DNA from: Desmonostoc vinosum HA7617-LM4 | GTDB taxonomy: Bacteria; Cyanobacteriota; Cyanobacteriia; Cyanobacteriales; Nostocaceae | Assembly (NCBI GenBank): GCA_019359515.1 | Contig: JAHHHC010000049.1 | Span: 1 to 46,756, forward strand | Length of the DNA: 46,756 nucleotides | Direction of reading: 5' to 3' | In this document: in pieces, positions 1 to 9,888 of the stretch | Layout of the letters: every line of letters starts with the position of its first letter | How positions within the stretch are numbered: position 1 is the first letter of the stretch | Translations under genes and position numbers: made by a program | The notes under the pieces: model-generated | The model's database searches: none | The model's input: the letters and a program-made list of their open reading frames with translations, nothing else | Told to the model about the DNA's origin: nothing

Positions 1-3
1 CCT

Positions 4-113
4 CCCCAGTCCCCAATCCCCCGTCCCCAGTCCCCAATCCCCAGTCCCCACTCCCCAATCCCCAGTCCCCAGTCCCCAATCCCCAGTCCCCAGTCCCCAA
101 TCCCCAGTCCCCA
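4..113. repeat. STRR1-type heptamer array (CCCCART)n in front of nusA
   Basis: Fifteen consecutive heptamers, mostly CCCCAGT or CCCCAAT with one CCCCCGT and one CCCCACT, run in register from base 4 to base 108. A last partial unit (CCCCA) merges into the AAGGAGAT ribosome binding site of nusA. The unit matches the CCCCART short tandemly repeated repetitive (STRR1) family known from heterocystous cyanobacteria. The gene that normally precedes nusA (rimP) would lie outside the window. Confidence 0.9.
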
Positions 114-125
114 AGGAGATCGCTT

Positions 126-1412
126 ATGTCAATGGTCAGTTTACCTGGATTAAAAGAATTAATTGAAAGTATCAGTCGCGAACGAAATTTACCCCGTCTA
201 GCAGTGCAATCAGCTATTAGAGAGGCACTACTTAAGGGCTACGAACGTTATCGTCGCGCTCAAAATTTAGAGCGTAAACAGTTTGACGAAGATTATTTTG
301 ATAATTTTGAAGTAGAACTCGATATTGATGGAGAAGGATTTCGCGTTCTTTCTACTAAAACCATAGTAGAAGAGGTCAGCAACTCAGACCATCAAATTTC
401 CCTTGATGAAGTCCAACAAGTAGCTCCCGAAGCTCAGTTAGGTGACTCCGTGGTGCTGGATGTGACACCAGACCAAGGGGAATTTGGTCGCATGGCAGCA
501 ATGCAAACCAAGCAAGTACTGGCGCAAAAACTGCGGGATCAGCAACGTCAGATGGTGCAAGAAGAGTTTCAAGACTTAGAAAGCACAGTCTTACAAGCTA
601 GAGTGCTGCGATTTGAAAGACAATCGGTGATTTTGGCAGTTAGCAGTGGCTTTGGTCAACCTGAAGTAGAAGCCGAATTACCGAAGCGGGAACAGTTACC
701 CAACGATAATTATCGAGCGAATGCCACTTTTAAGATCTATCTCAAAAAAGTTTCCCAAGGTCAGCAACGGGGGCCACAGTTACTCGTGTCTCGCGCCGAT
801 GCTGGTTTAGTAGTTTATCTGTTTGCCAACGAAGTACCAGAAATTGAGGACGAAGTGGTGCGGATTGTCGCCGTAGCTAGGGAGGCAAACCCCCCTTCCC
901 GTTACGTAGGGCCACGGACTAAAATAGCAGTAGACACCCTTGACCGCGATGTAGACCCAGTTGGTGCTTGCATTGGAGCGCGGGGATCGCGTATTCAAGT
1001 AGTAGTCAACGAATTGCGTGGTGAAAAAATAGATGTAATTCGCTGGTCTCCAGACCCAGCAACATACATTGCTAACGCCTTAAGTCCGGCGCGGGTAGAT
1101 GAAGTCCGCCTGATGGATCCCGAAACACGACAAACTCACGTACTAGTAGCTGAAGATCAACTGAGTTTAGCTATCGGTAAAGAAGGGCAAAATGTGCGCT
1201 TAGCGGCTCGTCTCACTGGTTGGAAAATTGACATCAAAGACAAAGCCAAATATGACCACGCGGGAGAAGATGCCAGATTTATAGCTTCTAGGGCTAAATA
1301 TCAAGCCGAGGAGGAAGAAGATGAGGATATCGATTTGGAGGAACTTGAAGATCAACAAGAAAAACTAGAATTAGAAGACGACGATAATTTTGACACTAAT
1401 GATGACGAGTAA
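126..1412 (+). CDS. nusA: Transcription termination/antitermination factor NusA
   Basis: NusA binds RNA polymerase and nascent RNA and modulates pausing, termination and antitermination. The 428-residue product has the N-terminal polymerase-binding domain (about 1-130, beginning [18 protein letters not shown]), an S1-like region, a first KH domain ([11 protein letters not shown] near 280) and a second ([19 protein letters not shown] near 347). It ends in a very acidic tail of Glu/Asp from about residue 395. The C-terminal acidic repeats of proteobacterial NusA are absent, as is usual outside Proteobacteria. The ATG at 126 is chosen because AAGGAGAT lies 5 bases upstream; a second Met follows at codon 3. 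It is first in the nusA-ylxR-infB gene order, which is widely conserved. Confidence 0.97.
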   Translation: MSMVSLPGLKELIESISRERNLPRLAVQSAIREALLKGYERYRRAQNLERKQFDEDYFDNFEVELDIDGEGFRVLSTKTIVEEVSNSDHQISLDEVQQVAPEAQLGDSVVLDVTPDQGEFGRMAAMQTKQVLAQKLRDQQRQMVQEEFQDLESTVLQARVLRFERQSVILAVSSGFGQPEVEAELPKREQLPNDNYRANATFKIYLKKVSQGQQRGPQLLVSRADAGLVVYLFANEVPEIEDEVVRIVAVAREANPPSRYVGPRTKIAVDTLDRDVDPVGACIGARGSRIQVVVNELRGEKIDVIRWSPDPATYIANALSPARVDEVRLMDPETRQTHVLVAEDQLSLAIGKEGQNVRLAARLTGWKIDIKDKAKYDHAGEDARFIASRAKYQAEEEEDEDIDLEELEDQQEKLELEDDDNFDTNDDE

Positions 1413-1560
1413 TTTATCTGCTTCCCAAAGTTATGGTAGTGTTAAGCCCAGTCTCTGCCTTCATAGTTACTTTATAACCAAGCAACTTAATATAAGTAAA
1501 AATGGGAATAACAAAATCTTTTGACACCCAAACTGCTAACTAAAAATTAGCAGATAACCG

Positions 1561-1830
1561 ATGAAACCCAATTATCGGCGTTGTATTAGTTGTCGCCAAG
1601 TAGGTTTGAAAGAAGAGTTTTGGCGGATTGTCCGCGTCTTTCCGTCGGGAAAGGTACAATTGGAAATGGGCATGGGGCGTTCTGCCTATATTTGTCCGCG
1701 AACGAGCTGCTTACAGCTAGCTCAGAAAAAAAATCGACTAGGGCGATCGCTACATGCATCAGTGCCAGAAGCACTGTATCAAACATTGTCGCAACGCCTA
1801 GCCCAAAGCAATAACCAAAATAAAAATTAG
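1561..1830 (+). CDS. ylxR: YlxR/RnpM family RNA-binding protein (DUF448)
   Basis: A small basic protein of 89 residues that begins with the family signature RRCISCRQVG, followed by FWRIVRV and a later SAYICPRTSC segment. This is the YlxR fold, found between nusA and infB in many bacteria. YlxR (RnpM) has been linked to RNase P modulation in Bacillus; its role in cyanobacteria is not settled. It lies 148 bases after nusA and about 480 bases before infB, on the same strand, so co-transcription is likely. No clear Shine-Dalgarno sequence precedes the ATG, which is common in cyanobacteria. The length is normal for the family. Confidence 0.93.
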   Translation: MKPNYRRCISCRQVGLKEEFWRIVRVFPSGKVQLEMGMGRSAYICPRTSCLQLAQKKNRLGRSLHASVPEALYQTLSQRLAQSNNQNKN

Positions 1831-2312
1831 TTGGAACAACTTTTCTGTGGCAGTGATCCCCAAAGAGATGGAGTTGAAAACCTAACTAGGCTTTCAACTA
1901 AACTGTCTTGATTGCTGGGGTTAGTGCCAAAATAGTAAATGGGTGTAAAAGGCATTCGGCTCTCTAAATCAAAACGGAGGCGGAGCAACACTCCCAACAA
2001 GATTTACTCAAACGTGTTGTGGAAGACTCAGAAAAAGCAAAACAAAAAACTACAAAATGGCAACCTGGTAGCGCTCAAGCGCAGTTCGGCGTCAAAGGTG
2101 CCGATAAAAATTTTTTCTTTAAAAAGTTTTTATGGGTATCCGTCAACCACCGTCTCTGGTGAGGATGCCAACATTGAACCGAAACATCTCTCTTTCCTGA
2201 TTGGAGGCACCGGCAAAATCTTAACGGCAACCTAAAAACAGTAATCAAAGGATGGAGATGTCACAAACCGGGCAGCCATCCGCTAAAACTGTAAATTAAA
2301 GGGGAAGAGTGG
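1831..2312 (+). other. Leader between ylxR and infB, no confident gene
   Basis: This 482-base stretch contains a 98-codon open frame (1939-2235), Lys/Arg/Ser-rich and without a recognisable domain, which I do not accept as a gene. It also holds a possible long hairpin from CCCCAAAG near 1859 to CTGGGG near 1916. It most likely serves as the long 5' leader of infB. Confidence 0.4.
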
Positions 2313-5300
2313 ATGAACAACGGCAAAGTTAGAATCTACGAATTATCAAAGGAATTGAATTTGGATAACAAAGAGCTACTAGCAATTTGCGACCAGCTCA
2401 GCATTGCGGTCAAAAGCCATAGCAGCACGATTTCAGAATCTGAGGCCGAACAAATTCGACTGGCAGCGGAAAAACACGCAGCTACGAATGTCGCACCCAG
2501 AAAAGAACTAGGTACAACCAGCCATAAGCCAAATTCACCACAAAACGGCGGACGTAACCGACCTGCTGCTGCACCTCACAAACAGCAAATTTTGGAAATT
2601 CGCAAACCCAAAATATTGAGAAACACTACCTCCAACGCCCCAGAGGCGTCAGTTGCTATCAACGCTCAAATTGCTTCTTCATCTGAAGTTAATCCTCCTG
2701 CACCTCCACGACCCTTCGCTACACCTGTCTCACCCATGAAGCCGACGGTACCGACTCGACCTGTTCCCCGGAATCAGTCTGAGACTTCAGATCAATCTAC
2801 AGTCACAGACTTGGATCAAGCGCCCAATACAAATCAGTCGCCGGAGAAAATAACTGCGGAAAAACCGCCGGAAAAATCAACTCCATCCAGACCAAGACCG
2901 GAAAAAACCCAAAAACCGCAGCTGGTGACACCACCTGCCAGACCAGCGGAAAAACCGCAGCCAGATTCTGAGCAGCCATCTGGGGGATCACAGGCAGAAA
3001 AACCTATTCTCAAACGCGATCGCAGCGACAGCCCCAAGCCCAAGATCGCCAAACCGACAACAGAGCAAATATCCCAGGGCACACCCGCACCCCAAAAACA
3101 GGCTCGTCCCACTCCAGCACCTGGAAGACCAGAGCAAAGAGGTAGTAGACCATCTGCCCCAGTATCACCAGGAGAAGGTCAACGACCCAGCAGACCGCAA
3201 CGTCCAGGTGAAGTTGTAGCAGCCATGCCGATTGCTACTCCACCAAGACAAGCCCCTGGTGGAACAGCAGCCAAATCTGAGTTGCTCGATGAGCCAATTG
3301 CTCCTGATCTCCTTGATTTGAAACGCCCAACTCCCCCTCGCCCAACTAAAGGTGGCAAAAAATGGGTGGAAGAGGAAATCATTGACGAAGTTAAAGAAAA
3401 AGCCGGCAAAGCAGTCCCCAAAGGCAAGCGGATCAAACCAATCCTAGATGATGATTTTGAAGAGGACGATTTACTCGATGATGACGATTTAGATAGTCCA
3501 GCTACAATCCAAGTCAGCCTTTCCATCGCTCGCCCACCCAAGCCGAAGTCAGCTAAACCTCTACAGCTACCAGGCGCAATAGTAGCTAGCGCTCCGGCAG
3601 CCAGAACGAGAAGATCTAGTTCTAACCGTGACCAAAATCGTCGTCAACAAGAAACAGAACCAAAACGTGAACGCCCAGAAATCCTGCTAGTAACAGGGCC
3701 AATGACCGTGCAGGAACTAGCCGACGCCTTGGTTGTTGCTGATACAGAGATTGTCAAAATCCTGTTCCTCAAAGGCATGGCGGTGAGCATCACTCAAAAT
3801 CTGGACGTGGCGACAATTACCCTAGTAGCAAAAGAACTAGAAGTAGAAGTCGAAACCGCTGAACCAGAAGCAGAAGCCCGAAAAGTCACAGAAATGATCG
3901 ATGTGGCCGACCTGGAAAACCTCCAGCGGCGTCCAGCGGTAGTCACAATCATGGGTCACGTAGACCACGGTAAAACTACACTGCTCGACTCGATTCGGAA
4001 AACAAAAGTGGCTGCTGGTGAAGCTGGTGGTATTACTCAGCACATTGGTGCATACCACGTAGACATAGAACACGAAGGTAAGGCCAAGCAAATTGTCTTT
4101 TTAGATACCCCTGGTCACGAAGCCTTCACAGCCATGCGGGCACGAGGAGCGCGGGTGACAGACATTGCCATCTTGGTAGTAGCTGCTGACGATGGTGTGC
4201 GTCCCCAAACTATTGAAGCCATTAGCCATGCTCAAGCCGCAGGAGTGCCAATTGTCGTAGCTATCAACAAAATTGATAAAGAAGCTGCACAACCAGACCG
4301 AGTCAAACAAGAACTCACTCAGTATGGATTGACAGCAGAAGAATGGGGCGGTGAAACAATCATGGTTCCGGTGAGTGCGATCAAAGGCGAAAACCTAGAT
4401 ACACTCCTAGATATGATTCTGCTGGTAGCAGAGGTAGAAGAACTATCCGCTAATCCCAATCGCCCAGCTAAAGGCACTGTGATTGAAGCGCATTTGGATA
4501 AAGCCAAGGGAGCAGTTGCAACCCTGCTAATTCAAAATGGGACTTTGCGCGTAGGGGATATGTTAGTAGCTGGCTCTGCCTTTGGTAAAGTCCGAGCTAT
4601 GGTCGATGACAGAGGTAAGAGGGTAGACGTAGCTAGTCCTTCCTTTGCCGTCGAAGTACTTGGCTTAAGCGATGTACCAGCCGCTGGTGATGAGTTCGAG
4701 GTCTTCGAGAATGAAAAAGAAGCCAGAACACTCGCAGGCGATCGCGCCGACAAACAACGCCAATCCCGCCTACTGCAAGGGCGTGTCACCCTCACAACCC
4801 TCTCAGCTCAAGCACAAGAGGGCGAGTTGAAAGAACTCAACTTGATCTTAAAGGGAGATGTCCAAGGTTCTGTGGAAGCCATTGTAGGAGCGCTCAAACA
4901 AATTCCCCAAAACGAAGTTCAAATTCGGATGCTGTTGGCTACAGCTGGAGAAATCACCGAAACAGATATCGACTTAGCAGCTGCAAGTAATGCCGTAATT
5001 ATTGGTTTCAACACTACCTTTGCCAGTGGCGCTAGACAAGCCGCTGATGAAGCTGGTGTAGATGTCAGAGAATACAACATTATTTACAAACTCCTAGAAG
5101 ATATCCAAGATGCCTTGGAAGGTCTGTTAGAACCAGAGTTAGTAGAAGAACCCTTGGGTCAAACCGAAGTCCGGGCAGTCTTCCCCGTCGGTCGCGGTGC
5201 GGTGGCTGGTTGCTATGTGCAATCTGGCAAGCTAGTTCGCAACTGCAAACTGCGGGTGCGTCGCGGCGGTAAGGTGATTTACGAAGGCGTTCTAGATTCC

Positions 5301-5450
5301 CTAAAACGGATGAAAGAAGATGCACGCGAAGTCAATGCCGGTTATGAGTGCGGTATCGGCGTTGATAAATTCAACGATTGGGTTACAGGTGACATCATCG
5401 AAGCCTACCAAATGGTAACTAAGCGCCGTACTCTCACATTGACCAAATAA
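2313..5450 (+). CDS. infB: Translation initiation factor IF-2
   Basis: IF-2 is the GTPase that brings initiator tRNA to the 30S subunit and promotes subunit joining. The product has 1045 residues. A short IF2_N module at the start ([18 protein letters not shown]) is followed by a long Pro/Lys/Gln-rich disordered region to about residue 460, a second IF2_N module, then the G domain: GHVDHGKTT at about 548-556, DTPGHEAF from 598 and NKID from 652. Domains II-IV follow. The large low-complexity N-terminal part is typical of cyanobacterial IF-2 and accounts for the length. AAGGGGAA lies just upstream of the ATG. Last gene of the nusA operon. Confidence 0.98.
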   Translation: MNNGKVRIYELSKELNLDNKELLAICDQLSIAVKSHSSTISESEAEQIRLAAEKHAATNVAPRKELGTTSHKPNSPQNGGRNRPAAAPHKQQILEIRKPKILRNTTSNAPEASVAINAQIASSSEVNPPAPPRPFATPVSPMKPTVPTRPVPRNQSETSDQSTVTDLDQAPNTNQSPEKITAEKPPEKSTPSRPRPEKTQKPQLVTPPARPAEKPQPDSEQPSGGSQAEKPILKRDRSDSPKPKIAKPTTEQISQGTPAPQKQARPTPAPGRPEQRGSRPSAPVSPGEGQRPSRPQRPGEVVAAMPIATPPRQAPGGTAAKSELLDEPIAPDLLDLKRPTPPRPTKGGKKWVEEEIIDEVKEKAGKAVPKGKRIKPILDDDFEEDDLLDDDDLDSPATIQVSLSIARPPKPKSAKPLQLPGAIVASAPAARTRRSSSNRDQNRRQQETEPKRERPEILLVTGPMTVQELADALVVADTEIVKILFLKGMAVSITQNLDVATITLVAKELEVEVETAEPEAEARKVTEMIDVADLENLQRRPAVVTIMGHVDHGKTTLLDSIRKTKVAAGEAGGITQHIGAYHVDIEHEGKAKQIVFLDTPGHEAFTAMRARGARVTDIAILVVAADDGVRPQTIEAISHAQAAGVPIVVAINKIDKEAAQPDRVKQELTQYGLTAEEWGGETIMVPVSAIKGENLDTLLDMILLVAEVEELSANPNRPAKGTVIEAHLDKAKGAVATLLIQNGTLRVGDMLVAGSAFGKVRAMVDDRGKRVDVASPSFAVEVLGLSDVPAAGDEFEVFENEKEARTLAGDRADKQRQSRLLQGRVTLTTLSAQAQEGELKELNLILKGDVQGSVEAIVGALKQIPQNEVQIRMLLATAGEITETDIDLAAASNAVIIGFNTTFASGARQAADEAGVDVREYNIIYKLLEDIQDALEGLLEPELVEEPLGQTEVRAVFPVGRGAVAGCYVQSGKLVRNCKLRVRRGGKVIYEGVLDSLKRMKEDAREVNAGYECGIGVDKFNDWVTGDIIEAYQMVTKRRTLTLTK

Positions 5451-5538
5451 CATGAAAGTGAGATTGGGAGGTAGGGACGTTGGGGATCACAATTAACCCC
5501 CCATCTCCCTGATCTTCCTCATCTCCCCCTCTTGCCCT

Positions 5539-6162
5539 ATGTCCTCATTTCGCTCTGAACCGATATTATGGATTCATGTCGCCGGGTTGGCGACACTGCC
5601 GATTTTCTTAATCCTGTGTTTGTTGTTCCTCTCTGTCGGTGAGCCACTAATGCCAGCGTGGATGGAACTATGTTTCGTCACTGCGACTGGTGTGATCCCG
5701 CTACTGTGGATGCAGTTGCGTCGTCCCTTTTATATTTTTGCAATTTTGGGAGTCGCACTGAAACCAGAAAATCTCACCGAACAGCAACGAAAAATTCTTT
5801 GTTTAATCAATACAAGGTTAAATCGCGTACTTTCGCTAGTAGCTGCAATATTATTAATTGGTGTGTTGTGGCAAATACACAAAGTAGTGCCATTGGTGGC
5901 ACATGTGGCGAGCTTCTTACCACAATGGCGGACTCTGGGATTGCTGCTTGCCGGACTAACTTTTTTAGCTAGTAACTTATTTTTACAAATTCCTGTGAGT
6001 GTAGCTAGAGTTTTAGTGACCAATGACACAGAATTTGCTGCCATAGAACCATTATCTTTAGAAAAGATTAAGCAAGATTTCACAATTTTAGGTGTGCGAG
6101 TTAATCGAATATTGCCTAGATTATTTCAATCCCTTAAAAGTATTAACACAGACTCGCAGTAA
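5539..6162 (+). CDS. Cyanobacterial membrane protein, low-complexity-tail type
   Basis: A 207-residue integral membrane protein with about four hydrophobic segments (near residues 10-32, 42-60, 96-116 and 130-152). The opening SFRSEPILWIHVAGLATLP resembles the cyanobacterial family annotated as low-complexity tail membrane protein. This copy has only a short C-terminus and no obvious low-complexity tail. No catalytic motif is visible and the function is unknown. It begins 88 bases after infB on the same strand, separated by a C/T-rich stretch, so read-through from infB is possible. Confidence 0.7.
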   Translation: MSSFRSEPILWIHVAGLATLPIFLILCLLFLSVGEPLMPAWMELCFVTATGVIPLLWMQLRRPFYIFAILGVALKPENLTEQQRKILCLINTRLNRVLSLVAAILLIGVLWQIHKVVPLVAHVASFLPQWRTLGLLLAGLTFLASNLFLQIPVSVARVLVTNDTEFAAIEPLSLEKIKQDFTILGVRVNRILPRLFQSLKSINTDSQ

Positions 6163-6285
6163 CACTTAAACTAAAAGCATAATAAGTATTTAAGTGAATC
6201 CCACTATCTCCTGTGGACTTATTTGGATTTACCTAAAATCAGAAACTCTATGACCGTAAAACTCAAAGTTGAGGAATGAGGTACT

Positions 6286-6483
6286 ATGGCTCAAATTCCA
6301 GCTTCTAGCGATCGCCAACTAACTCGTGATACAGAAATTTGGCACAGCCTCAAATATGCGATCGCAGCAAGTTCCGGCTTTCAACGCTGGCAGCTAGAGC
6401 GTGATGCTCAATTACAAGGGCTACGCTTGGAACAGCAAGTACAGCGGTATTTACAGGAAACCTTAGAAACTTTAGCCTACTAA
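6286..6483 (+). CDS. Small conserved cyanobacterial protein, 65 aa
   Basis: A 65-residue soluble protein, rich in Gln, Leu and Arg, predicted mostly helical (FQRWQLERDAQLQGLRLEQQ forms an amphipathic or coiled-coil-like helix). GAGGAATGAGG lies a suitable distance before the ATG. It contains two HIP1-like sites inside the gene, consistent with long residence in this genome. I recall similar short proteins in Nostocales but know no function. Confidence 0.6.
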   Translation: MAQIPASSDRQLTRDTEIWHSLKYAIAASSGFQRWQLERDAQLQGLRLEQQVQRYLQETLETLAY

Positions 6484-6507
6484 TAATATTAAATGGCGCA
6501 GGAGGCA

Positions 6508-6538
6508 GGGAGATGAGGGAGATGAGGGAGATGAGGGA
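6508..6538. repeat. Short tandem repeat GGGAGATGA
   Basis: Three exact copies of the 9-mer GGGAGATGA followed by a partial unit, just downstream of the 65-aa gene. The same motif reappears at 42270-42315, so it is a genome-wide simple repeat. Confidence 0.8.
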
Positions 6539-6701
6539 AAAGATTATTCCCCATGCCCAATTTGTATAAGTTCTGTTATTTATCTAGGGAATTTAGCTGA
6601 ATAAGTGCTGATCATCCGGTATAGTTTTGCATGGGTTTTAAAGCTACGCGGCTGCGACCTGATTCGACATACCGTAATTCAGTACTTCACAGGCCTTAAA
6701 A

Positions 6702-8375
6702 ATGAAATATCGAGGTTTTCAGATTTCTTCAACAAAAAACCTTCGCCCTCTTTCTAGCCGTTATCTCAAATCTACTTTTACCTTGAGCGTTGGACTTACA
6801 GCTTTGTTGGTTGTTTCTGGTGGGGTAAATGCTGGTGTTACCTACTCAGAAGGTACTGCCTCAAATCTCACAGCGCAAGCTCCCACAACTGCAACAGTGA
6901 TTTATGTCAACTCAGCGACTGGTGCAGATACAGCTGGTGCTGGCACAACAGAAGCAGCACCTTATAAAAGTATTTCCTTTGCTCTGAGTCAAGCTCAACC
7001 AGGTACAATTATTCAACTAGCCCCAGGCACTTATAACCAAGAAAGTGGCGAAACCTTCCCGCTCACCCTCAAACCAGGGGTGACGTTGCGGGGTGATGAA
7101 AATACCAAAGGTCAAGCAATGTTAATTACAGGCGGAGGTTTCTACACGAGTCGTACCTTTGCAAGACAAGACATTACAATCCTCGCTGAGCAAGATACCA
7201 CAATCACAGGTGTTACCGTCACCAACCCGAACCAACGAGGCACAGGGGTGTGGGTAGAATCAACTAATCCAACTATCAAAAATAGTACTTTTACTAACAG
7301 TGTTAGAGAAGGCGTTTTTGTGACTGGTACAGGTAATCCCAAAATCGAAAGTAATGTCTTTGTACAAAACAAAGGCAACGGGGTTTCTATAGCTAGAGCG
7401 GCTCAAGGAGAAATTCGCGGTAACACATTCCAAGATACTGGTTTTGGGATTGCGATCGGTGGGACTTCGACACCCTTAGTTGTTGAAAACCAAATCATCC
7501 AAAATCAAGATGGTCTTTTTATCTCAGAGTCAGCAAAGCCTGTACTTCGTAAGAATGTAATTCAAAATAATAAGCGAGATGGTGTTGTGGCGACCGTCAA
7601 TGCGGCACCTGACCTCGGCACCAATGAAAGTCCTGGTGGCAATCTCATTCGCGGTAACACTCGTTATGATGTCAATAATGCTACCAAAACCAGTCAGATT
7701 GTTGCCGTTGGTAACGATATCGATCAGAAAAAGATTTTTGGTCAAGTAGATTTTGTCGCTGCGGATGTTACCCTGCCTCCTGGTCAGGCTGTGGCCTTTA
7801 AGGATGTACCAACAGGATATTGGGCAAAAACTTACATCGAAGCCCTAGCCGCCCAAAATATTATTGCTGGTTTTCCTGATGGTAGTTTTAAACCTAATGA
7901 ACCTGTAACTCGTGCCCAATTCGCTACCATCGTTACCAAAGCCTTGAAACCACCGACAAAACGTGCAGGTCTTGAGTTTAAGGATGTAAAAAATAATTTC
8001 TGGGCTTACGCTGCGATTAAATCTGCTTACCAAAGTCAATTTATTGCTGGTTATCCCGATGGTACTTTTAAACCACAGCAGAAAATTCCCAGAGTACAAG
8101 CGTTAGTTTCGTTGGCTAACGGTTTGGGTTTAACTACAGATAATCAAAATGCCCTTTCCTTTTACACCGATGCGGCTCAAATTCCCAAATATGCGATCGC
8201 ACCTGTTGCCGCAGCAACTTTAAAGCAACTAGTGATCAATTATCCTACAGCCAAGCAACTCAATCCCAATCGTGAGGCAACTAGAGCAGAAGTTGCGGCC
8301 TTTGTTTACCAAGCACTTGTCAGTACTGGACGTGCCCAACCAATTCCTTCTCCCTATTTGGTGACAGTTCAGTAA
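6702..8375 (+). CDS. Secreted DUF1565 beta-helix protein with SLH domains
   Basis: A 557-residue exported surface protein. An N-terminal hydrophobic segment (TLSVGLTALLVVSGGVNA, about residues 26-45) acts as signal peptide. Residues about 67-330 form a DUF1565/right-handed parallel beta-helix with repeated N-x-I/F and G-V patterns (VIYVNSATGAD, TIIQLAPGTY, GVTVTN, GNTFQDTGFGI), as in pectate-lyase-like folds. Three S-layer homology modules follow: FKDVPTGYWAKTYIEAL from 363, FKDVKNNFWAYAAIKSA from 423 and a weaker one from about 485. SLH modules anchor proteins to peptidoglycan-linked polymers. A substrate cannot be inferred. A strong palindromic terminator follows the gene. Confidence 0.88.
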   Translation: MKYRGFQISSTKNLRPLSSRYLKSTFTLSVGLTALLVVSGGVNAGVTYSEGTASNLTAQAPTTATVIYVNSATGADTAGAGTTEAAPYKSISFALSQAQPGTIIQLAPGTYNQESGETFPLTLKPGVTLRGDENTKGQAMLITGGGFYTSRTFARQDITILAEQDTTITGVTVTNPNQRGTGVWVESTNPTIKNSTFTNSVREGVFVTGTGNPKIESNVFVQNKGNGVSIARAAQGEIRGNTFQDTGFGIAIGGTSTPLVVENQIIQNQDGLFISESAKPVLRKNVIQNNKRDGVVATVNAAPDLGTNESPGGNLIRGNTRYDVNNATKTSQIVAVGNDIDQKKIFGQVDFVAADVTLPPGQAVAFKDVPTGYWAKTYIEALAAQNIIAGFPDGSFKPNEPVTRAQFATIVTKALKPPTKRAGLEFKDVKNNFWAYAAIKSAYQSQFIAGYPDGTFKPQQKIPRVQALVSLANGLGLTTDNQNALSFYTDAAQIPKYAIAPVAAATLKQLVINYPTAKQLNPNREATRAEVAAFVYQALVSTGRAQPIPSPYLVTVQ

Positions 8376-8415
8376 ATAACTGATTTGCAAAAGTTGTGAG
8401 TGCTGGGTAAAAAAC

Positions 8416-8451
8416 AATACCTTCGCCATTTTTAAAAATGGCGAAGGTATT
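8416..8451. terminator. Perfect 36-base palindrome, terminator
   Basis: A perfect inverted repeat with arms AATACCTTCGCCATTTTT and its complement, centred at 8433/8434. It lies 40 bases after the SLH protein and 60 bases before the stop of the convergent SDR gene, with A/T runs on both sides. It fits a bidirectional intrinsic terminator. Confidence 0.8.
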
Positions 8452-8510
8452 ATCAGAAAAAAGTCATATGACAAGAAGCTTTCAACTCTGTTCCCTATTC
8501 CCTATTGCCT

Positions 8511-9260
8511 TCAGGTTAAATTCAGCCCGCCATCAGCTACAATAACTTCTCCAGTGATATAGTCCGAAGTGACCAACATTGCTACAAGATCAGCAATTTC
8601 TTCGGGTTTAGCAGCTCGCCTCATTGGGGCGTGATTTTGCCAAGTTTCTTGGGCGCTATACCATTGCTTTGTCATTGGTGTCTCTACTAATCCAGGAGCG
8701 ATTGCATTAACCCGAATTGCTGGTGCCAGAGTCACAGCAAGTAGTCGCGTCAAGTGATTAAGTGCAGCTTTGCTTACAGAATAAGGGATAGACGCTCCTT
8801 TAGGGCGGACACCTGCATGAGAACTGATATTGACGATGCAACTAGGATGCCCATCTTGAGCGCTTTGACGCAGAGCTGATTCTGCCTCAGCAATCAATAT
8901 CCACGGTGCAATTACATTTACTTGGTATAACTTTGCCCAGATTTCTGATGTTGCCTGTTTGAGAGCCGTGTGTGGAATAACTTCACTAATGCCGGCATTA
9001 TTAACAATGACATCAAGGCGACCATATTGCTTGATAACTGTTTGAATAAGTTGACTAGTTTCCTTTTCGTTTGCCAGATCAGCTTGAATATAACTGGCAT
9101 TTCCCAGTTCTTCTGCAAGTGCTACACCTGCCTTAACTGAGGATTTTGAATGGATTGCGATAGACATTTTTTCTGTTGCAAGACGCCTAGCAATGGATGC
9201 ACCAATGCCTGATGTCGATCCTGTGACAAGCGCAACTCGGTTCAAGAATGATTGCATCAA
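8511..9260 (-). CDS. SDR family oxidoreductase (FabG-like)
   Basis: A classical short-chain dehydrogenase/reductase of 249 residues with a Rossmann fold. Visible motifs are the nucleotide-binding TGSTSGIG (13-20), NNAG (87-90), the active-site Asn at 115, catalytic Ser147 and the YSVSK motif (Tyr160, Lys164). The C-terminus ITGEVIVADGG is typical of the FabG/3-oxoacyl reductase branch. The substrate cannot be read from sequence; glucose dehydrogenase-like and FabG-like functions are both possible. Located on the minus strand, convergent with the SLH gene. The first Met of the MMQS start is taken. Confidence 0.92.
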   Translation of the reverse strand: MMQSFLNRVALVTGSTSGIGASIARRLATEKMSIAIHSKSSVKAGVALAEELGNASYIQADLANEKETSQLIQTVIKQYGRLDVIVNNAGISEVIPHTALKQATSEIWAKLYQVNVIAPWILIAEAESALRQSAQDGHPSCIVNISSHAGVRPKGASIPYSVSKAALNHLTRLLAVTLAPAIRVNAIAPGLVETPMTKQWYSAQETWQNHAPMRRAAKPEEIADLVAMLVTSDYITGEVIVADGGLNLT

Positions 9261-9349
9261 ATTTTAAGTTCTCAATAATTAGCAAAATTAAAGCGCCAAG
9301 ACTTGGTTATTGATCTGACGCTCTAAGAGTTATAAATTTTCTTAAAATA

Positions 9350-9432
9350 GGGGTTCTTTATTTAGTTAACCCCATTTAAACTTTATTTGATTTATATTCG
9401 GGGTCTTTATATTGGCTAACCCCGTTTGAAAG
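9350..9432. repeat. Tandem pair of GGGGT...AACCCC hairpins
   Basis: Two imperfect copies 50 bases apart, each a hairpin: GGGGTTCTTTATTTAGTTAACCCC at 9350-9373 and a relative at 9400-9423 (GGGGTCTTTA then TGGCTAACCCC), each followed by a TTTRAA-containing tail. They lie downstream of the DUF3493 gene and upstream of the SDR gene, both on the minus strand, so they could terminate the first or regulate the second. Confidence 0.6.
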
Positions 9433-9501
9433 ATCTTTAGTATCTCAGAAATTTTTATTTTTTGAGATTTCCTAATATTTTTTTTATTTTTTCTCTGTTA
9501 A

Positions 9502-9771
9502 TTATGGACGTTTTTGCCGACGCTGTTCCCAGCGCCAGAGATATATCATCAGAGCAACAACACCTATTTGGAGCGCCAAGTTAGGTAAGATGCTGTCAAC
9601 TTCGCGTCCTGCAAGTAATTGCACAAAAAAGATAAACGCGCCTATTAAACCAGAAGCACCAAAACCAATATAAAGAAATTGCCGCAAGCCTCTATAGGGA
9701 GCTGCTGCTTCTGCTTTCAGGCGGGCGTAATGTTCTAGCTTAAGACGGTTTTTGGGATTTTGGTCTACCAT
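9502..9771 (-). CDS. DUF3493 domain protein (LPA3-like)
   Basis: An 89-residue protein with a cytoplasmic N-terminus (LKAEAAAPYRGLRQFLYIG) and two transmembrane helices (about 29-50 and 60-78), ending in a basic tail. This pattern fits DUF3493, a cyanobacterial and plastid family that includes Arabidopsis LPA3, implicated in photosystem II assembly. Here only the short membrane version is present. Its start lies 33 bases from the divergent tRNA-Thr gene, so both promoters must overlap. A thymine-rich stretch follows the stop on the coding strand side. Confidence 0.75.
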   Translation of the reverse strand: MVDQNPKNRLKLEHYARLKAEAAAPYRGLRQFLYIGFGASGLIGAFIFFVQLLAGREVDSILPNLALQIGVVALMIYLWRWEQRRQKRP

Positions 9772-9804
9772 GAGTGAATTATGCTATGATTTTAGGCTGT
9801 GTAT

Positions 9805-9876
9805 GCCGATGTGGCTCAGTGGTAGAGCACTCGATTCGTAATCGAGCGGTCGCGGGTTCAAATCCCGCCATCGGCT
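9805..9876 (+). tRNA. trnT-CGU: tRNA-Thr (anticodon CGU)
   Basis: A 72-base cloverleaf. The acceptor stem is GCCGATG/CATCGGC with discriminator T, the D arm GCTC/GAGC, the anticodon stem CTCGA/TCGAG around loop TTCGTAA (anticodon CGT), and the T arm GCGGG-TTCAAAT-CCCGC. CCA is not encoded. It reads ACG threonine codons. The stop codon of the convergent M42 gene is only 12 bases downstream. Confidence 0.97.
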
Positions 9877-9888
9877 TTAATAGAATTA

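Noticed and set aside
4-113. CRISPR array at the window start
   Set aside because: Units are 7 bases without spacers; it is a simple STRR array.
1939-2235. 98-codon frame between ylxR and infB
   Set aside because: Lys/Ser-rich, no recognisable domain, no clear ribosome binding site, sits in the infB leader.
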